A DNA stretch of 20,985 bases, from positions 1 to 20,985 of the forward strand of contig CAYVZZ010000037.1 of assembly GCA_964456185.1 (NCBI GenBank). Reading direction: 5' to 3'. The translations under genes were made by a program, and so were the position numbers. This DNA is from CAYVZZ01 sp964456185 (GTDB taxonomy: Bacteria; Pseudomonadota; Gammaproteobacteria; Pseudomonadales; Alcanivoracaceae). Under the pieces are notes generated by a model that saw only the letters and a program-made list of their open reading frames with translations, was not told the DNA's origin and made no database searches. Below are positions 1-9,151 of the stretch, piece after piece (positions within the stretch are counted from its first letter, which is position 1; the number at the start of each line of letters is the position of its first letter).

Positions 1-1
1 G

Positions 2-1495
2 GAGGTGGTTAGCCTATTGCAGCAGCTTCCCGGTTTCGATCCGCAGGAAGCGCTTCTGGATGGTCGGCTCAGGGCTCATGCGGTTGCCCGCCTGCTGCAT
101 GGTTTTTTTCAGCCGTTGAGCCACCACTTGGAGTTAGAGGGCAAAATTAGCTTGATGGTTCGTCAGGGTTACATTGGCCGGAATCCGGCCAGCGGCGCTT
201 GGTATGCGCACCTGCAGAATGGATATCGCCGAGTAGAGGAAGAGGACTTGGATGCAGCGGTGTATCAGAATGTCTCCTCCACGGCCAGCAGCTTGTCGCT
301 GTTCGGTTGTTCTGGTTGCGGCAAGACACGCACGCTGGAGCGGATTCTGGGCATGTACCCCCAAGCTCTCCATCACCCCGATTACAACATCACCCAACTG
401 GTCTATCTGAAAGTCGATTGCCCCATCGACGGCGACCTAGATGAGCTATGCCTGAGCTTCTTCAACGAGGTTGATAAGGTCCTGGGCACCCACTACAGCC
501 GTAGCCATGGGCGTAAGAAGCTGGGTACCAAACGATTGTTGGCATCCATGTGCCAGGTGGCCAACCTGCACGCGCTCGGGGTGCTGATCATCGACGAGGT
601 TCAGAACCTCAACGAAGCACGCTCCGGTGGTGCCGAGAAAATGCACAATTTCTTTGTGTCGCTGGTGAATACCATTGGTGTTCCGGTCATTCAGGTCGGC
701 ACTCACCGGGCCAGTAAGTTCTTCCAACGCACGTTCCGGGCTGCCCGGCGGGTCTCTGGGCTCGGCAGCATGCGCTGGGATAGGTTGCCTCGGGACGAGC
801 ACTGGAGGCGTTTATTGAAGCGGCTATGGAAATACCAGTGGCTGCGGAATGCGGCGCCGCTGGACGACGAATTGGAGTCGACCATGTATGACCTCACACA
901 AGGGGTCATGGACATCGTCATCAAACTCTTCGCGCTGGCGCAGATCCGAGCGATGGTTACGGGCATAGAGTGCATCAAGCCGATGTTGTTGCGCAAGGTT
1001 TTCGAGGATGAGTTCAAACCGGTTCATCCGATGCTGGCCGCCTTGCGGAGCGGTAGACCCGAGCTGATCGCTAAATATGACGACCTGCTGATGCCAGAGA
1101 TTGAGAGCCGGCTGCTGGCCTTGACTCGTTCTTTGGATAATGTCGCCGGACCGAAACCGAAGATACCTTCGGCTGACGGCAAGGCAAAGCGGTTGCTGGC
1201 TCTGCTTGAAGAAATAGAAATTCCGAGGGATATCGCCATTCCCATGGCTGATGAACTGTTGGCAGCAAATCCGGACATCCCGCTGGCGTCCCTGATTCAT
1301 AGGGCCACAGCCTACCTCGCGCAGGAGGCTCCTAAGAGGCCCAGTATTTCCAGGGTTAAGCGGGCGCAGTGGGGATGCCTATCCGAGGGAGATCTGCGCA
1401 GACATTATGCTGACGGGCCTGACGATGAGGTCTACGACAGACTCAAACAGGCCGGCCTGATCCTCGATCTGCGGCCACTGCTGAAGGTGGGGTGA
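2..1495 (+). CDS. tnsC: TnsC-like AAA+ transposition regulator (5' end cut by window)
   Basis: TnsC is the ATP-dependent adaptor of Tn7. It is recruited by TnsD or TnsE at the target DNA and activates the TnsAB transposase. Counting from the GTG at 5, Walker A is GCSGCGKT at residues 101-108 and Walker B is LGVLIIDEVQ at 191-200 (D197, E198). Long stretches match Tn7 TnsC as I recall it, for example QGVMDIV followed by a KPVHPMLAALRSG-type segment. The FQPL motif sits at residue 36 here but near residue 70 in Tn7 TnsC (555 aa). The open frame continues to the first bases of the window, so about 30 N-terminal residues probably lie upstream and the GTG at 5 is not the true start. One base separates its stop from the tnsD start, so the two genes are likely coupled. 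Identity is very secure; only the start is unknown. Confidence 0.95.
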   Translation, partial: EVVSLLQQLPGFDPQEALLDGRLRAHAVARLLHGFFQPLSHHLELEGKISLMVRQGYIGRNPASGAWYAHLQNGYRRVEEEDLDAAVYQNVSSTASSLSLFGCSGCGKTRTLERILGMYPQALHHPDYNITQLVYLKVDCPIDGDLDELCLSFFNEVDKVLGTHYSRSHGRKKLGTKRLLASMCQVANLHALGVLIIDEVQNLNEARSGGAEKMHNFFVSLVNTIGVPVIQVGTHRASKFFQRTFRAARRVSGLGSMRWDRLPRDEHWRRLLKRLWKYQWLRNAAPLDDELESTMYDLTQGVMDIVIKLFALAQIRAMVTGIECIKPMLLRKVFEDEFKPVHPMLAALRSGRPELIAKYDDLLMPEIESRLLALTRSLDNVAGPKPKIPSADGKAKRLLALLEEIEIPRDIAIPMADELLAANPDIPLASLIHRATAYLAQEAPKRPSISRVKRAQWGCLSEGDLRRHYADGPDDEVYDRLKQAGLILDLRPLLKVG

Positions 1496-1496
1496 G

Positions 1497-2999
1497 GTGT
1501 ATTTCCCTAGGCTCTACCCGGACGAACTGCTCTACAGTGGCATTGCTCGATGTCGGGTCCATTTGGGGCTCGGCAGTCATAAGACTCTGCTACGCATGCT
1601 GTTCGGTGACAGCAAAGTTACCGCGACCACCGACCTGCCTACGCACTTGGCCGCTCTGGCGAACAATACTGGGCTGGATGTGGAGAATGTGATCATGTGT
1701 CACACGCTGTTTCCGCTCTATGCCCCCTTCATTCCGCAGGAACGTCGTACCGACATTTTCCAGGCCATGCTCGCCTCCGGTCGGTCGACCATTGGTCTGG
1801 CTGGGATTTCGGCGGCCTTGGTCAAATGGCCTGAGTGGCTACGTTATTGCCCTGCTTGCTTCGCAGACATGGCCGCCCGTTTCGGTGAGCCCTATTGGCG
1901 GCGTAGTTGGCAGATTCAAGGGATAGACGCCTGCTCCGAGCATGGCTGTCAGCTCCTGAACTCACCCATCCCGTTTCGTCGAGCGCAGCGGCACGAATTT
2001 CACCCAGCCTCTCCACTGTTTTTGCCCCGTAATCTTCGCGCGAGCCCCGCTAGCGAAGAGGCTGTCAGGCTCGCCAACGCTACTACGCAGCTGCTAGCGC
2101 TCGAAGAGTCGCAATCGCCAGGTTACGGGCGCTGGACCAACTTGTACCGTTACTTGGCTACAGAGTGCGGTGCCAGGCGCGGTAGGCAGGTCAGGGGCGA
2201 GGTCGTATGGGAGAAGGTTTTGGCATACCACGGCAAGGACTGGCTTGCTGCGAACGGTCTGCTGACATCTAGCGAGCCACCACCTTGGCTGCTCGCAATG
2301 TTCAGGAAGCATCGCAAGGGATTCAGTGCGCTGCAGCATCTTATCGTCTGGACCAGCCTGCGTCCCGGTCAGCATGTTGGCGAGCTGATAGATGAGGCAA
2401 AAACTTGCCGGGTTGACCTTGCTTCTGAGCGGTCAGTGCAGCTGCTCCCCGCTGAGTTTGAGCAAAAGCAGCAGTACCGAGCCGTTTGGCTGCAAGCACT
2501 GGACCATAACGGTGGAGCCAAGGCAGCCAGGAAAGACGGCGGGGAGGCATGCTACGCCTGGCTTTATCGTCATGACCGACATTGGCTGATGGCTGCGAAC
2601 CAGGCTAGACAACACCGACAGGGCAATAACAGCCACGTCGACTGGCGAGCACGTGACAGGAAGTTGGTGCGCCTGTTAATCCAAATTGGCAGAGACAGCG
2701 AAGAAGAGCTGAGCCTGCCGCGTAGGAGCTGTAACTGGTTCCTGCAGCAGCTACCCCATCGGGCATCCATTGAGCACCATCTCGAGCAAATGCCTTTGTG
2801 CCGCACCTTCTTGGAACGCTACGCCGAGTCCGTCGGTGAGTATCAGATCCGTCGCCTGACTGTAGCGATGCTGGAGGATTTGCAGACGGGCATGCCGTCC
2901 AAGCGCTGGGAGCTGGAAAAGCGTTGTGGGTTGGAAAAAAGCAAGGTGGCACCGCTGACCACTGCGTTCATTCGATTGATAGGAAAATGGTTTGCATAG
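1497..2999 (+). CDS. tnsD: TnsD-like target-site selector (TniQ family)
   Basis: In Tn7, TnsD binds the end of glmS (attTn7) and recruits TnsC for safe chromosomal insertion. This 500-residue protein is close to the 508 residues of Tn7 TnsD. The N-terminal TniQ domain begins YFPRLYPDELLYS and carries HTLFPLYAPF near residue 69. A CCCH zinc-binding set is visible at C118, C121, C146 and H149 (YCPAC and CSEHG), with the spacing of the Tn7 protein. FRKHRKGFSALQH and AWLYRHDRHWL later in the protein also match Tn7 TnsD. The GTG start is supported by alignment with the Tn7 N terminus and by a G-rich Shine-Dalgarno in the end of tnsC. The C-terminal half, which reads attTn7 in Tn7, is complete, so use of glmS is likely but is an inference. 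Confidence 0.95.
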   Translation: MYFPRLYPDELLYSGIARCRVHLGLGSHKTLLRMLFGDSKVTATTDLPTHLAALANNTGLDVENVIMCHTLFPLYAPFIPQERRTDIFQAMLASGRSTIGLAGISAALVKWPEWLRYCPACFADMAARFGEPYWRRSWQIQGIDACSEHGCQLLNSPIPFRRAQRHEFHPASPLFLPRNLRASPASEEAVRLANATTQLLALEESQSPGYGRWTNLYRYLATECGARRGRQVRGEVVWEKVLAYHGKDWLAANGLLTSSEPPPWLLAMFRKHRKGFSALQHLIVWTSLRPGQHVGELIDEAKTCRVDLASERSVQLLPAEFEQKQQYRAVWLQALDHNGGAKAARKDGGEACYAWLYRHDRHWLMAANQARQHRQGNNSHVDWRARDRKLVRLLIQIGRDSEEELSLPRRSCNWFLQQLPHRASIEHHLEQMPLCRTFLERYAESVGEYQIRRLTVAMLEDLQTGMPSKRWELEKRCGLEKSKVAPLTTAFIRLIGKWFA

Positions 3000-4608
3000 G
3001 ATCTTGTTCCGTCAGATCCAGGCCGAATCTAGGCTGCTGGCCATAGGAAACTTGTTCCGAGCGGCCACCCCGGGGGCTCAGTGGCGCTTGGCGGCATTTT
3101 TTGAGCGTAACGGCCAGCGGCAGTTGCAGCGGTTCCCGCTGGAGATGGCCTGTGTCTTTGCGGTTGGTCGCGAGTTTCTTGGCGACGAAGGGGTGCCTTA
3201 CCGTCCCAGTGGTTTCAAGAAGAAGGTGGTTCTTCCTGCCATAGAGACCTGGGGGGAAAGGCAGTTGGGCGAATGCCCGCGTCTGGCAAGAAGACTGGCA
3301 GCAAACCCCGAGATATCTGGGCAGCGATGTTTTGTGTTCGAGGCTGATGGTCTGACCGTCTGGCTGCCAAAATTCGAGCTGGCACGCAAACTGTTCTTCC
3401 ACTCGGCGTTTATAGTTCGCGCAGCCTTTGAGCCAAATGGTCTGGATATGTCCTTCACAGTCTATAAAGAGGGCGATGATGTTCATGTCCATACGCCTAC
3501 GAAGACGGGCGCACCAAGCCAGCTTCTCAGAGTCAAGGAGTACAGAGACCATTTCAGCTGGCTGCTACTGAATCAGGATGTAAAGCGATCCTTCGAGTCG
3601 ATCTGGCAAAGTCTCAATCAAGAGCAGGTATCGCAAGATTCGGCGTATGCCAGGTGGAAGTTCGATTTTACAGCACCCATTTCCCTCGCGGGTGCCTCCA
3701 TGTATGTGCGAGGCCCCTTTGACCTGGAAGGTAACGAGCTACTGGTCTGGGAAATTGAAGCCCTTAAGGGTCTCCAGTTTACCCATCGAGGTGAAGTTTT
3801 TTTCCACCATCCAGCTCTCAAGCTGCCTGTCAGGGGAGGGGGTACAGGCTATGTACCTGTTACATCGGGAGTTGAAGAGGTGGAAGTAGAGGCCGACGAA
3901 GAGTCGACGGCCGCCAAGGAAGCAAAGCTGATTCAGTTGCCCGTGGAGGGCGTCACTTTTGATGGTCAGTTGACCACTAAGATTGCCTATAACGGTGAGA
4001 GAATCGGTGCTCATGGGAGGAGAGTCGATGATGAACAGTCCATGGGCGGAGAGGGCAAGGTTTTTGGTGTAGCTGATCCCGTAATTGGCGGCAGTATCGC
4101 GCCAGGAGAGTTTCAGCTGTTGGGAGATGGGGATATCCAGCAACGGTTCTCCCAACGATTCTCGCAGCTCAGAGAGCTCATCAAACAAATAACGCAAAAA
4201 CCAGATATTGAGTTGCTATCTCTGGAAGTGGCGCCGCTGCCGGTGGTTCCACGATGTAGATATCACATGATTGATGGCGAAACACCGCGTTGCTATCTGT
4301 TGGCGAGATTCAAGTTGGAAAACCGCAGTGAGCGCTATTTGCTGGAAATAGAAACCTCAGGCAACCGGAAGCGCATGTCGACGCGGGTCATGGGCCTCAA
4401 AGAGAGCACTGAAGATGCCGAGCAACGCATAGACAGAATCTTGAAAGGAGTGGTGAAAGGCTCATTGCGTTGGCCGAACACAATGACGAAGTACTGTGAG
4501 ACTTTGCAGTCGGTACACCACCCCAAGGATGGCCCATCTGGCGTTAATCAGAACAGGTTGGCTGACTGGAAACAGCGGATATGCGCCGCGCTTGTAACCC
4601 ACCCTTAA
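2992..4608 (+). CDS. tnsE: TnsE-like target selector for replicating DNA
   Basis: In Tn7, TnsE directs insertion into conjugating plasmids and lagging-strand DNA through the sliding clamp and recessed 3' ends. This protein is 538 residues, the same length I recall for Tn7 TnsE. Visible matches include AIGNLFR near the N terminus, LARKLFFHSAF (Tn7: LARSLFLINSY), and a C-terminal GVVKGSLRWPN segment (Tn7: GVVKSSLNWPN). The start is a TTG that overlaps the tnsD stop region, with AGGA eight bases upstream; a second TTG at 3004 is possible. The middle (about residues 290-360) is acidic and low in conservation, as in Tn7. The gene closes the tns operon, and in Tn7 the cargo begins directly after it, as it does here. 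Confidence 0.93.
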   Translation: MHRILFRQIQAESRLLAIGNLFRAATPGAQWRLAAFFERNGQRQLQRFPLEMACVFAVGREFLGDEGVPYRPSGFKKKVVLPAIETWGERQLGECPRLARRLAANPEISGQRCFVFEADGLTVWLPKFELARKLFFHSAFIVRAAFEPNGLDMSFTVYKEGDDVHVHTPTKTGAPSQLLRVKEYRDHFSWLLLNQDVKRSFESIWQSLNQEQVSQDSAYARWKFDFTAPISLAGASMYVRGPFDLEGNELLVWEIEALKGLQFTHRGEVFFHHPALKLPVRGGGTGYVPVTSGVEEVEVEADEESTAAKEAKLIQLPVEGVTFDGQLTTKIAYNGERIGAHGRRVDDEQSMGGEGKVFGVADPVIGGSIAPGEFQLLGDGDIQQRFSQRFSQLRELIKQITQKPDIELLSLEVAPLPVVPRCRYHMIDGETPRCYLLARFKLENRSERYLLEIETSGNRKRMSTRVMGLKESTEDAEQRIDRILKGVVKGSLRWPNTMTKYCETLQSVHHPKDGPSGVNQNRLADWKQRICAALVTHP

Positions 4609-4612
4609 AATC

Positions 4613-4635
4613 AGACCACACATAGCTAGAGGTCT
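4613..4635 (+). terminator. Weak terminator-like inverted repeat after tnsE
   Basis: AGACC at 4613-4617 and GGTCT at 4631-4635 form a 5-bp inverted repeat with a 13-base loop, followed by TTCTGGTTTT. It lies five bases after the tnsE stop. The stem is short and the T tract broken, so termination is only possible. Confidence 0.2.
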
Positions 4636-4669
4636 TTCTGGTTTTGCTCAACTCCCTGTCTGCCCCGAC

Positions 4670-4735
4670 AGCTATCGGATCTTGCGCAAGCAGAGCATCA
4701 CGATTCGCAAGACGGTGGATGTCATCATTGCATAA
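4670..4735 (+). pseudogene. Remnant of a vapC-type PIN-domain toxin gene (3' end only)
   Basis: One frame reads SYRILRKQSITIRKTVDVIIA and then a TAA stop. This pattern (YRxLR, then GITIRKTxDxxIA) is typical of the C-terminal part of VapC toxins, where the Asp belongs to the acidic PIN active site. Upstream codons in the same frame do not look like a PIN domain and there is no start codon context, so only a scrap survives. It sits between tnsE and the copper genes. I infer that a toxin-antitoxin module once stood at this cargo junction and was deleted or cut by a rearrangement. No antitoxin gene is seen nearby. Confidence 0.6.
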
Positions 4736-4762
4736 CCAGCACTTTCAAATTAAACTGGCGCG

Positions 4763-5200
4763 ATGGGCAATAGACTATATCGACAAAACAAAACAACTCG
4801 CAGATGGGTGATTATCCCCCTGCTTTGCCTGTTGTTTGTCGTCCAGTCATCCATGGCCTCTCTCAGCCTTATGCCCATGCCTCCCCAACCCTCAAATCAT
4901 GACGTCATGTTGATGAGCGGAATGCATTATCAAATGGATTCCGCTTCAGACCGCATGGACTGCCACAGCGCCAACATAGATCATTGTGGTTCGCCAGATA
5001 ACAATCAACGTTGTGATGGAATGGCAAACTGCATGCTTTGTCATGCTTCATCTGCCTTAGCTGTAATCATCTTGCCTGCTGCACTCCCTACGGATGGCTC
5101 AGAACCGGAGTGGCAGGCACCTTATTACGAAAGCATCATACCCTCCAACCTAGACCGTCCCCCCCTCACTTCACGCCTGATCTTCTTGATCGAGCCATAG
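4763..5200 (+). CDS. Small exported Met/Cys/His-rich protein, probable copper-binding
   Basis: The product has 145 residues. A basic N terminus (RQNKTTRRW) leads into a hydrophobic segment (VIIPLLCLLFVV) ending near ASLS, read as a signal peptide or anchor. The following segment is rich in Met, His and Cys (MLMSGMHYQM, MDCHSANIDHCG, CDGMANCMLCHAS). Such residues bind copper in the periplasm. Small proteins of this kind often precede copA in copper operons (CopL-like or DUF2946-like); I cannot assign it to one family. It is the first gene of the copper operon, 71 bases before copA. No convincing Shine-Dalgarno precedes the ATG. A regulatory or metal-storage role is inference from position and composition. 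Confidence 0.65.
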   Translation: MGNRLYRQNKTTRRWVIIPLLCLLFVVQSSMASLSLMPMPPQPSNHDVMLMSGMHYQMDSASDRMDCHSANIDHCGSPDNNQRCDGMANCMLCHASSALAVIILPAALPTDGSEPEWQAPYYESIIPSNLDRPPLTSRLIFLIEP

Positions 5201-5271
5201 CATAACCGCTATGACCGGCATGACCTGTGCGTACCTTGTGCGCGCAGGCTGAACTTGCGTGGAGACAACTC

Positions 5272-7062
5272 ATGACATTCGACCCGACTCAGATACCCCC
5301 TGTGTCGCGACGGCACTTTTTGCAGGGCGTGTTGGGAGCCACTGCCAGTATGGCATTAGCCCCAACAGCACTTGCAATGCGAACCAGAGGGAACCAATCG
5401 CCACTGACACAGCTCAGCGGTAACCACTTTCATCTCGATATTGGTAAAACACCTGTTAATTTCACCGGTACCGACCGGCTTGCTACCAGCGTCAACCAGA
5501 CAGTGCCTGGCCCCATCTTGCACTGGAAGGAAGGGCAGACAGTTACCATCAAAGTGACCAATCACTTGAAGGAGCCCACATCCATCCACTGGCACGGCAT
5601 TCTGCTGCCCTTTCGCATGGACGGAGTACCCGGCATCAGTTTTCCGGGCATTGCACCGGGCAAGACCTTCACTTACCGCTTTCCCGTCAAGCAAAGTGGC
5701 ACCTACTGGTACCACAGCCACTCCGGGTTTCAGGAGCAGGTGGGGCTTTATGGCCCGTTAGTCATCAAGCCAGCAGAAGGTGAGCGTTACCCCACCGAGC
5801 GTGATTACGTCGTGATGCTCAACGACTGGACGGACAATAACCCGCTGGACATCTTCCAGCTGTTGAAGAAGCAAAGCGACTTCTACAACTTCAATGAACC
5901 CACGGTGATGGATTTCCTTCATGACATACGTACCAAAGGGTTGGAAGCCGCGATTCAAACGCGCCGCATGTGGAATCTGATGCGCATGAGTCCCACGGAT
6001 CTGTCCGATGTCACCGGTTATGCCTACAGCTACCTGATGAACGGGCTGACGGCGAGCGACAACTGGTCGGGGCTGTTCAAGCGCGGCGAGAAGGTGCGGC
6101 TGAGGTTCATTAACGGCTCGGCCATGACCTATTTCGATGTGCGTATCCCCGGTCTCAAGATGACGGTGGTGGCCGCCGACGGCCAGGACGTGGAGCCGGT
6201 AACGGTGGATGAATTCCGCATCGCCGTGGCAGAAACCTATGATGTCATCGTCGAGCCGACGGCCGATCGTGCCTGGACCATTTTTGCCCAGAACATCGAC
6301 CGTTCCGGTTTTGTCAGAGGCACGCTCACGCCCCACCCGGGGCTGGCCGCGCCCGTTCCTCCCATGGATAAACCCCAGCAACTGACCATGATGGACATGA
6401 TGGGGAACATGCCTCATGGCGAAGAGCATGGGATGCAAGGCATGCCGGGAATGGAAGGAATGAAGAGTATGCCAAACATGCCGGAGATGCCGCATCACGG
6501 GATGACCAGTATGAACATGGATGCCATGCCCAAAGGTTCTGGTGTCCGTCACGCGATCACCGAATATGACAACCCAGGTGTCGCCATGCGCATGGATCAT
6601 CCACGCACCAATCTGGACGATCCCGGCGTCGGCCTGCGCAACAATGGTAGGCGCAGCCTGACCTATGCCGATCTCCATACCATCGGCGGCTCCATCGACC
6701 CGCGCGAGCCAAGTCGTGAAATCGAACTACACCTGACCAGCAACATGCAGCGTTATGTCTGGTCATTCGATGGCGTGAAGTTCGCCGATGCCAAGCCCAT
6801 CCACTTCCGTTATGGCGAGAAGCTGCGCGTCAAACTGGTTAACGACACCATGATGAATCATCCCATCCATCTACATGGTATGTGGAGTGAAATTGCAAGT
6901 CCGGATGGGCAGTTTCAGGTGCGCAAGCACACCGTCAATGTGCAACCGGCGCAACAAGTCTGTTATGACGTCAGCGCCGATGCATTGGGCCGTTGGGCCT
7001 ACCACTGCCACCTGCTCTATCACATGGAAGCGGGCATGTTCCGCGAGGTGGTGGTGTCATGA
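5272..7062 (+). CDS. copA: Copper resistance multicopper oxidase CopA/PcoA family
   Basis: This periplasmic oxidase oxidises Cu(I) to the less harmful Cu(II) and binds extra copper. It has 596 residues from the ATG at 5272, which has GGAGA upstream; the longer GTG start at 5227 lacks this support. A Tat signal is clear: SRRHFLQ at residues 12-18, a hydrophobic stretch, then ALA near 33-35. All four copper-ligand blocks are present: HWHG at 106-109, HSH at 148-150, HPIHLHG at 530-536 and HCH at 578-580, followed by H584 and M589 of the type 1 site (C579). Residues 373-419 form a Met/His-rich insert (MMDMMGNMPHG, GMQGMPGMEGMKSM), as is usual in CopA. It is transcribed with the downstream cupredoxin after a 77-base gap. 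No missing key residue was seen. Confidence 0.96.
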   Translation: MTFDPTQIPPVSRRHFLQGVLGATASMALAPTALAMRTRGNQSPLTQLSGNHFHLDIGKTPVNFTGTDRLATSVNQTVPGPILHWKEGQTVTIKVTNHLKEPTSIHWHGILLPFRMDGVPGISFPGIAPGKTFTYRFPVKQSGTYWYHSHSGFQEQVGLYGPLVIKPAEGERYPTERDYVVMLNDWTDNNPLDIFQLLKKQSDFYNFNEPTVMDFLHDIRTKGLEAAIQTRRMWNLMRMSPTDLSDVTGYAYSYLMNGLTASDNWSGLFKRGEKVRLRFINGSAMTYFDVRIPGLKMTVVAADGQDVEPVTVDEFRIAVAETYDVIVEPTADRAWTIFAQNIDRSGFVRGTLTPHPGLAAPVPPMDKPQQLTMMDMMGNMPHGEEHGMQGMPGMEGMKSMPNMPEMPHHGMTSMNMDAMPKGSGVRHAITEYDNPGVAMRMDHPRTNLDDPGVGLRNNGRRSLTYADLHTIGGSIDPREPSREIELHLTSNMQRYVWSFDGVKFADAKPIHFRYGEKLRVKLVNDTMMNHPIHLHGMWSEIASPDGQFQVRKHTVNVQPAQQVCYDVSADALGRWAYHCHLLYHMEAGMFREVVVS

Positions 7063-7139
7063 ACTCAGTTATGAGCCGTTCCAACACTGACTTGAATACG
7101 AATCACGCTAATTTAACCAACCGCAAAAGGAGTATCAAA

Positions 7140-7745
7140 ATGAACACATTCAATAGTCGAACTCATAACACCACCTTCTTGATTATGCTGGCAATGTTTT
7201 TGTTGCTGGCAATCGGTGTGCAGCCAGCACAGGCCCATGGGTCGGAAGGTCATGCCATGTCGATGGAAGGCATGGACATGCAAGGAATGGAGGACATGGA
7301 GGGCATGCAGCACGACATGATGCCGGGCATGGCCCATACCCAGGATAGCGACAAGCATCACGAAATCGTTGCGGATCGACCGGGAGATGAGCGTCAGGTT
7401 GACCGCACGATCAAGGTCTCTATCTCTGGGGAGCGACGCTTCCATCCCGGCTCGCTTAGTGTCACCCAGGGCGACACGGTGCGTTTTATCGTGACCAACA
7501 ATAGCCAAATTCCACACGCGTTCGTGATTGCCACAGCCCAAGGGCAGCAAGACTATCAGCAAATGATGGAGCGTATGCCAAGCATGCCGCAAGAGGGCAA
7601 CAATGCCGTGACGATTAAACCAGGTGAGAGCAGAACCCTGGTGTGGCAGTTCTCCCACCCCGGAACCATGCAGTTCGCCTGCCACATGCCGGGGCATTTT
7701 GCGGCGGGCATGGTTGGCACCATCAACGTCCTCAAGGCAAGGTAA
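7140..7745 (+). CDS. CopI-like periplasmic cupredoxin with Met-rich N terminus
   Basis: The product has 201 residues. The ATG at 7140 follows AAAAGGAG with good spacing, so the longer upstream frame is rejected. A signal peptide (LLLAIGVQPAQA) is predicted to be cut near residue 32. The mature N terminus is rich in Met and His (residues 33-75, GMDMQGMEDMEGMQ). A single cupredoxin domain follows (about 90-201) with the full type 1 copper set: H126 (IPHAF), C181, H186 and M191 (FACHMPGHFAAGM). This layout fits CopI-type periplasmic cupredoxins known to help with copper tolerance in Proteobacteria; the exact subfamily is my inference. Its TAA stop shares a base with the next ATG (TAATG), so cusC is probably translated by coupling. 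Confidence 0.85.
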   Translation: MNTFNSRTHNTTFLIMLAMFLLLAIGVQPAQAHGSEGHAMSMEGMDMQGMEDMEGMQHDMMPGMAHTQDSDKHHEIVADRPGDERQVDRTIKVSISGERRFHPGSLSVTQGDTVRFIVTNNSQIPHAFVIATAQGQQDYQQMMERMPSMPQEGNNAVTIKPGESRTLVWQFSHPGTMQFACHMPGHFAAGMVGTINVLKAR

Positions 7746-9151
7746 TGACATCTGTCGTTGCATCGGCAGGCCGCGTAAGGCGTGGGGGAATCACCCTGCG
7801 TCGTGCGCTGTGCTGCCTCTTTTACGCAGGCCTGCTGCTGCCCTTGGCGGCCCATGCCGGGCCGAACCAAGCATCTCATGGAGAGACGCTGACATCACAT
7901 GAGCTGGTTCGGGAGGTGTTGCAGCAGAATCAGAGCCTTGCCGCGATGCAGGCGGCGGTTGACGCCGCCCAGGCTCAAATCGACGTAGCGGGCGCACTCC
8001 CCGACCCCATGCTGAGCTATCAGCTGGCCCCCGCGACGCTTGGCGAGCAGGGCATGCGTACCGGACAGAGCGTACAATTTAGCCAATCGTTCCCCTGGCC
8101 CGGTTCGCTCGACTTGCTTACGGCGGCCGCTCAGGCCGAAGCCAAGTCCACCGAGCAGCAGTTGGCCGACTTGCGCTTGCGGCTTGTGAGTCAGGCGCGA
8201 GCCGCCTACGCCGAGTGGTATTACGTTGATCGGGCGCTTGAGATCAACCGGGAGAGCCAAGCAAGCGTCCGGCACTTGAAGCGGGCGCTGGCATCGGCCT
8301 ATGCATCCGGGCAGGCATCACAACAGAATGTGCTGACAGCCAAAATGGAGCTGGCCCGCCTGCAAAACCAAGAGCTGGCATTCAAGCATCGTCGCCTTGG
8401 CGTGCAGGCCAGAATCAACGGCCTATTGAATCAACCGCCACGTATCCCCTTGGCAGCAGCCTCTCGGCTGTTGTTGCCGGACAGGCTGCCAAGCCTTGCC
8501 AGCCTCAGATCGGCAGCGCTTGACCGTTACCCCGCTCTCAAAGCGCTTAAAGCGGAAACCGCTGCCGATAACGCACGCATGGAATCGGCAAAAAAAGCCA
8601 ATTACCCCAGCTTCACACTCATGGCTGGCTACAACACCATGTGGGGTCAAAGTGAGATGCGTCCGATGGTAGGTGTCGGCATCAATATTCCCTTTGGCGG
8701 TAATCACAAGGGGAACGTCCATGCAGCCGAGGCCAGGTTGCGTCAGAGTCAGGCCAGGCTCGCCAATAAGCGCTCGCAACTATTGAGCAAACTGGCTCAG
8801 ACCTACGCCAAAGCCAGCCAGACCCTTGACACGCTTCACCTGTACAGCAACCGACTACTGCCGTTGGCAAAACAAAAGCTCAGCGTGGCTGAAAGCAATT
8901 ATCGCAATAGCCGTGGCGGTTTCTCTGATCTTGTCGACGCGCAACGGCAGCTGCTGAAGATTCGGCTGGAGCAAGCAATGGCACAAGCCGAGCTCTATGC
9001 TCAGTTGGCCGAGCTGAACCGCCTCGCAGGTGGTGCGCTGCACCCCAAGCCAACGGCAGTTTTACAACCTTTGCCGCCAACGCAGCACAGGAGTGACCAG
9101 CAGACGGGTGCTGTGGGCAGCTCCATGAGATACGACGGGAGACAACCATGA
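7745..9151 (+). CDS. cusC: Outer-membrane efflux channel, TolC family (CusC/CzcC-like)
   Basis: This is the outer-membrane duct of a tripartite metal pump. It has 468 residues from the ATG at 7745, which overlaps the previous stop. A signal peptide is seen (RRALCCLFYAGLLLPLAAHA); no lipobox cysteine follows, unlike E. coli CusC. The mature chain has long Ala/Gln/Leu-rich helices in two repeats, as in TolC proteins: residues near QSLAAMQAAVDAAQAQID open the first, and the second ends with a SNYRNSRGGFSDLVDAQRQ type motif, the usual hallmark of the family. The gene is followed by cusB with an ATGA overlap. It is assigned to copper through its neighbours, since the channel itself does not reveal the metal. 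Confidence 0.92.
   Translation: MTSVVASAGRVRRGGITLRRALCCLFYAGLLLPLAAHAGPNQASHGETLTSHELVREVLQQNQSLAAMQAAVDAAQAQIDVAGALPDPMLSYQLAPATLGEQGMRTGQSVQFSQSFPWPGSLDLLTAAAQAEAKSTEQQLADLRLRLVSQARAAYAEWYYVDRALEINRESQASVRHLKRALASAYASGQASQQNVLTAKMELARLQNQELAFKHRRLGVQARINGLLNQPPRIPLAAASRLLLPDRLPSLASLRSAALDRYPALKALKAETAADNARMESAKKANYPSFTLMAGYNTMWGQSEMRPMVGVGINIPFGGNHKGNVHAAEARLRQSQARLANKRSQLLSKLAQTYAKASQTLDTLHLYSNRLLPLAKQKLSVAESNYRNSRGGFSDLVDAQRQLLKIRLEQAMAQAELYAQLAELNRLAGGALHPKPTAVLQPLPPTQHRSDQQTGAVGSSMRYDGRQP

Noticed and set aside
1..4608. CRISPR-associated Tn7 system
   Set aside because: No cas genes or repeat array were seen; the targeting genes are the classical TnsD and TnsE.
4728..4756. Possible promoter TTGCAT-17-TAAACT before the copper operon
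   Set aside because: Only three to four matches per box, and the start would fall on the ATG itself.
5758..6678. Long minus-strand open frame (306 codons) rich in His over copA
   Set aside because: It is the antisense of the Met-rich insert and other copA codons: ATG reads as CAT (His) on the other strand. No start signal or family is visible.
7113..7763. Minus-strand open frame of 216 codons over the cupredoxin gene
   Set aside because: Same antisense effect; the + strand has a signal peptide, Shine-Dalgarno and full type 1 copper ligands.
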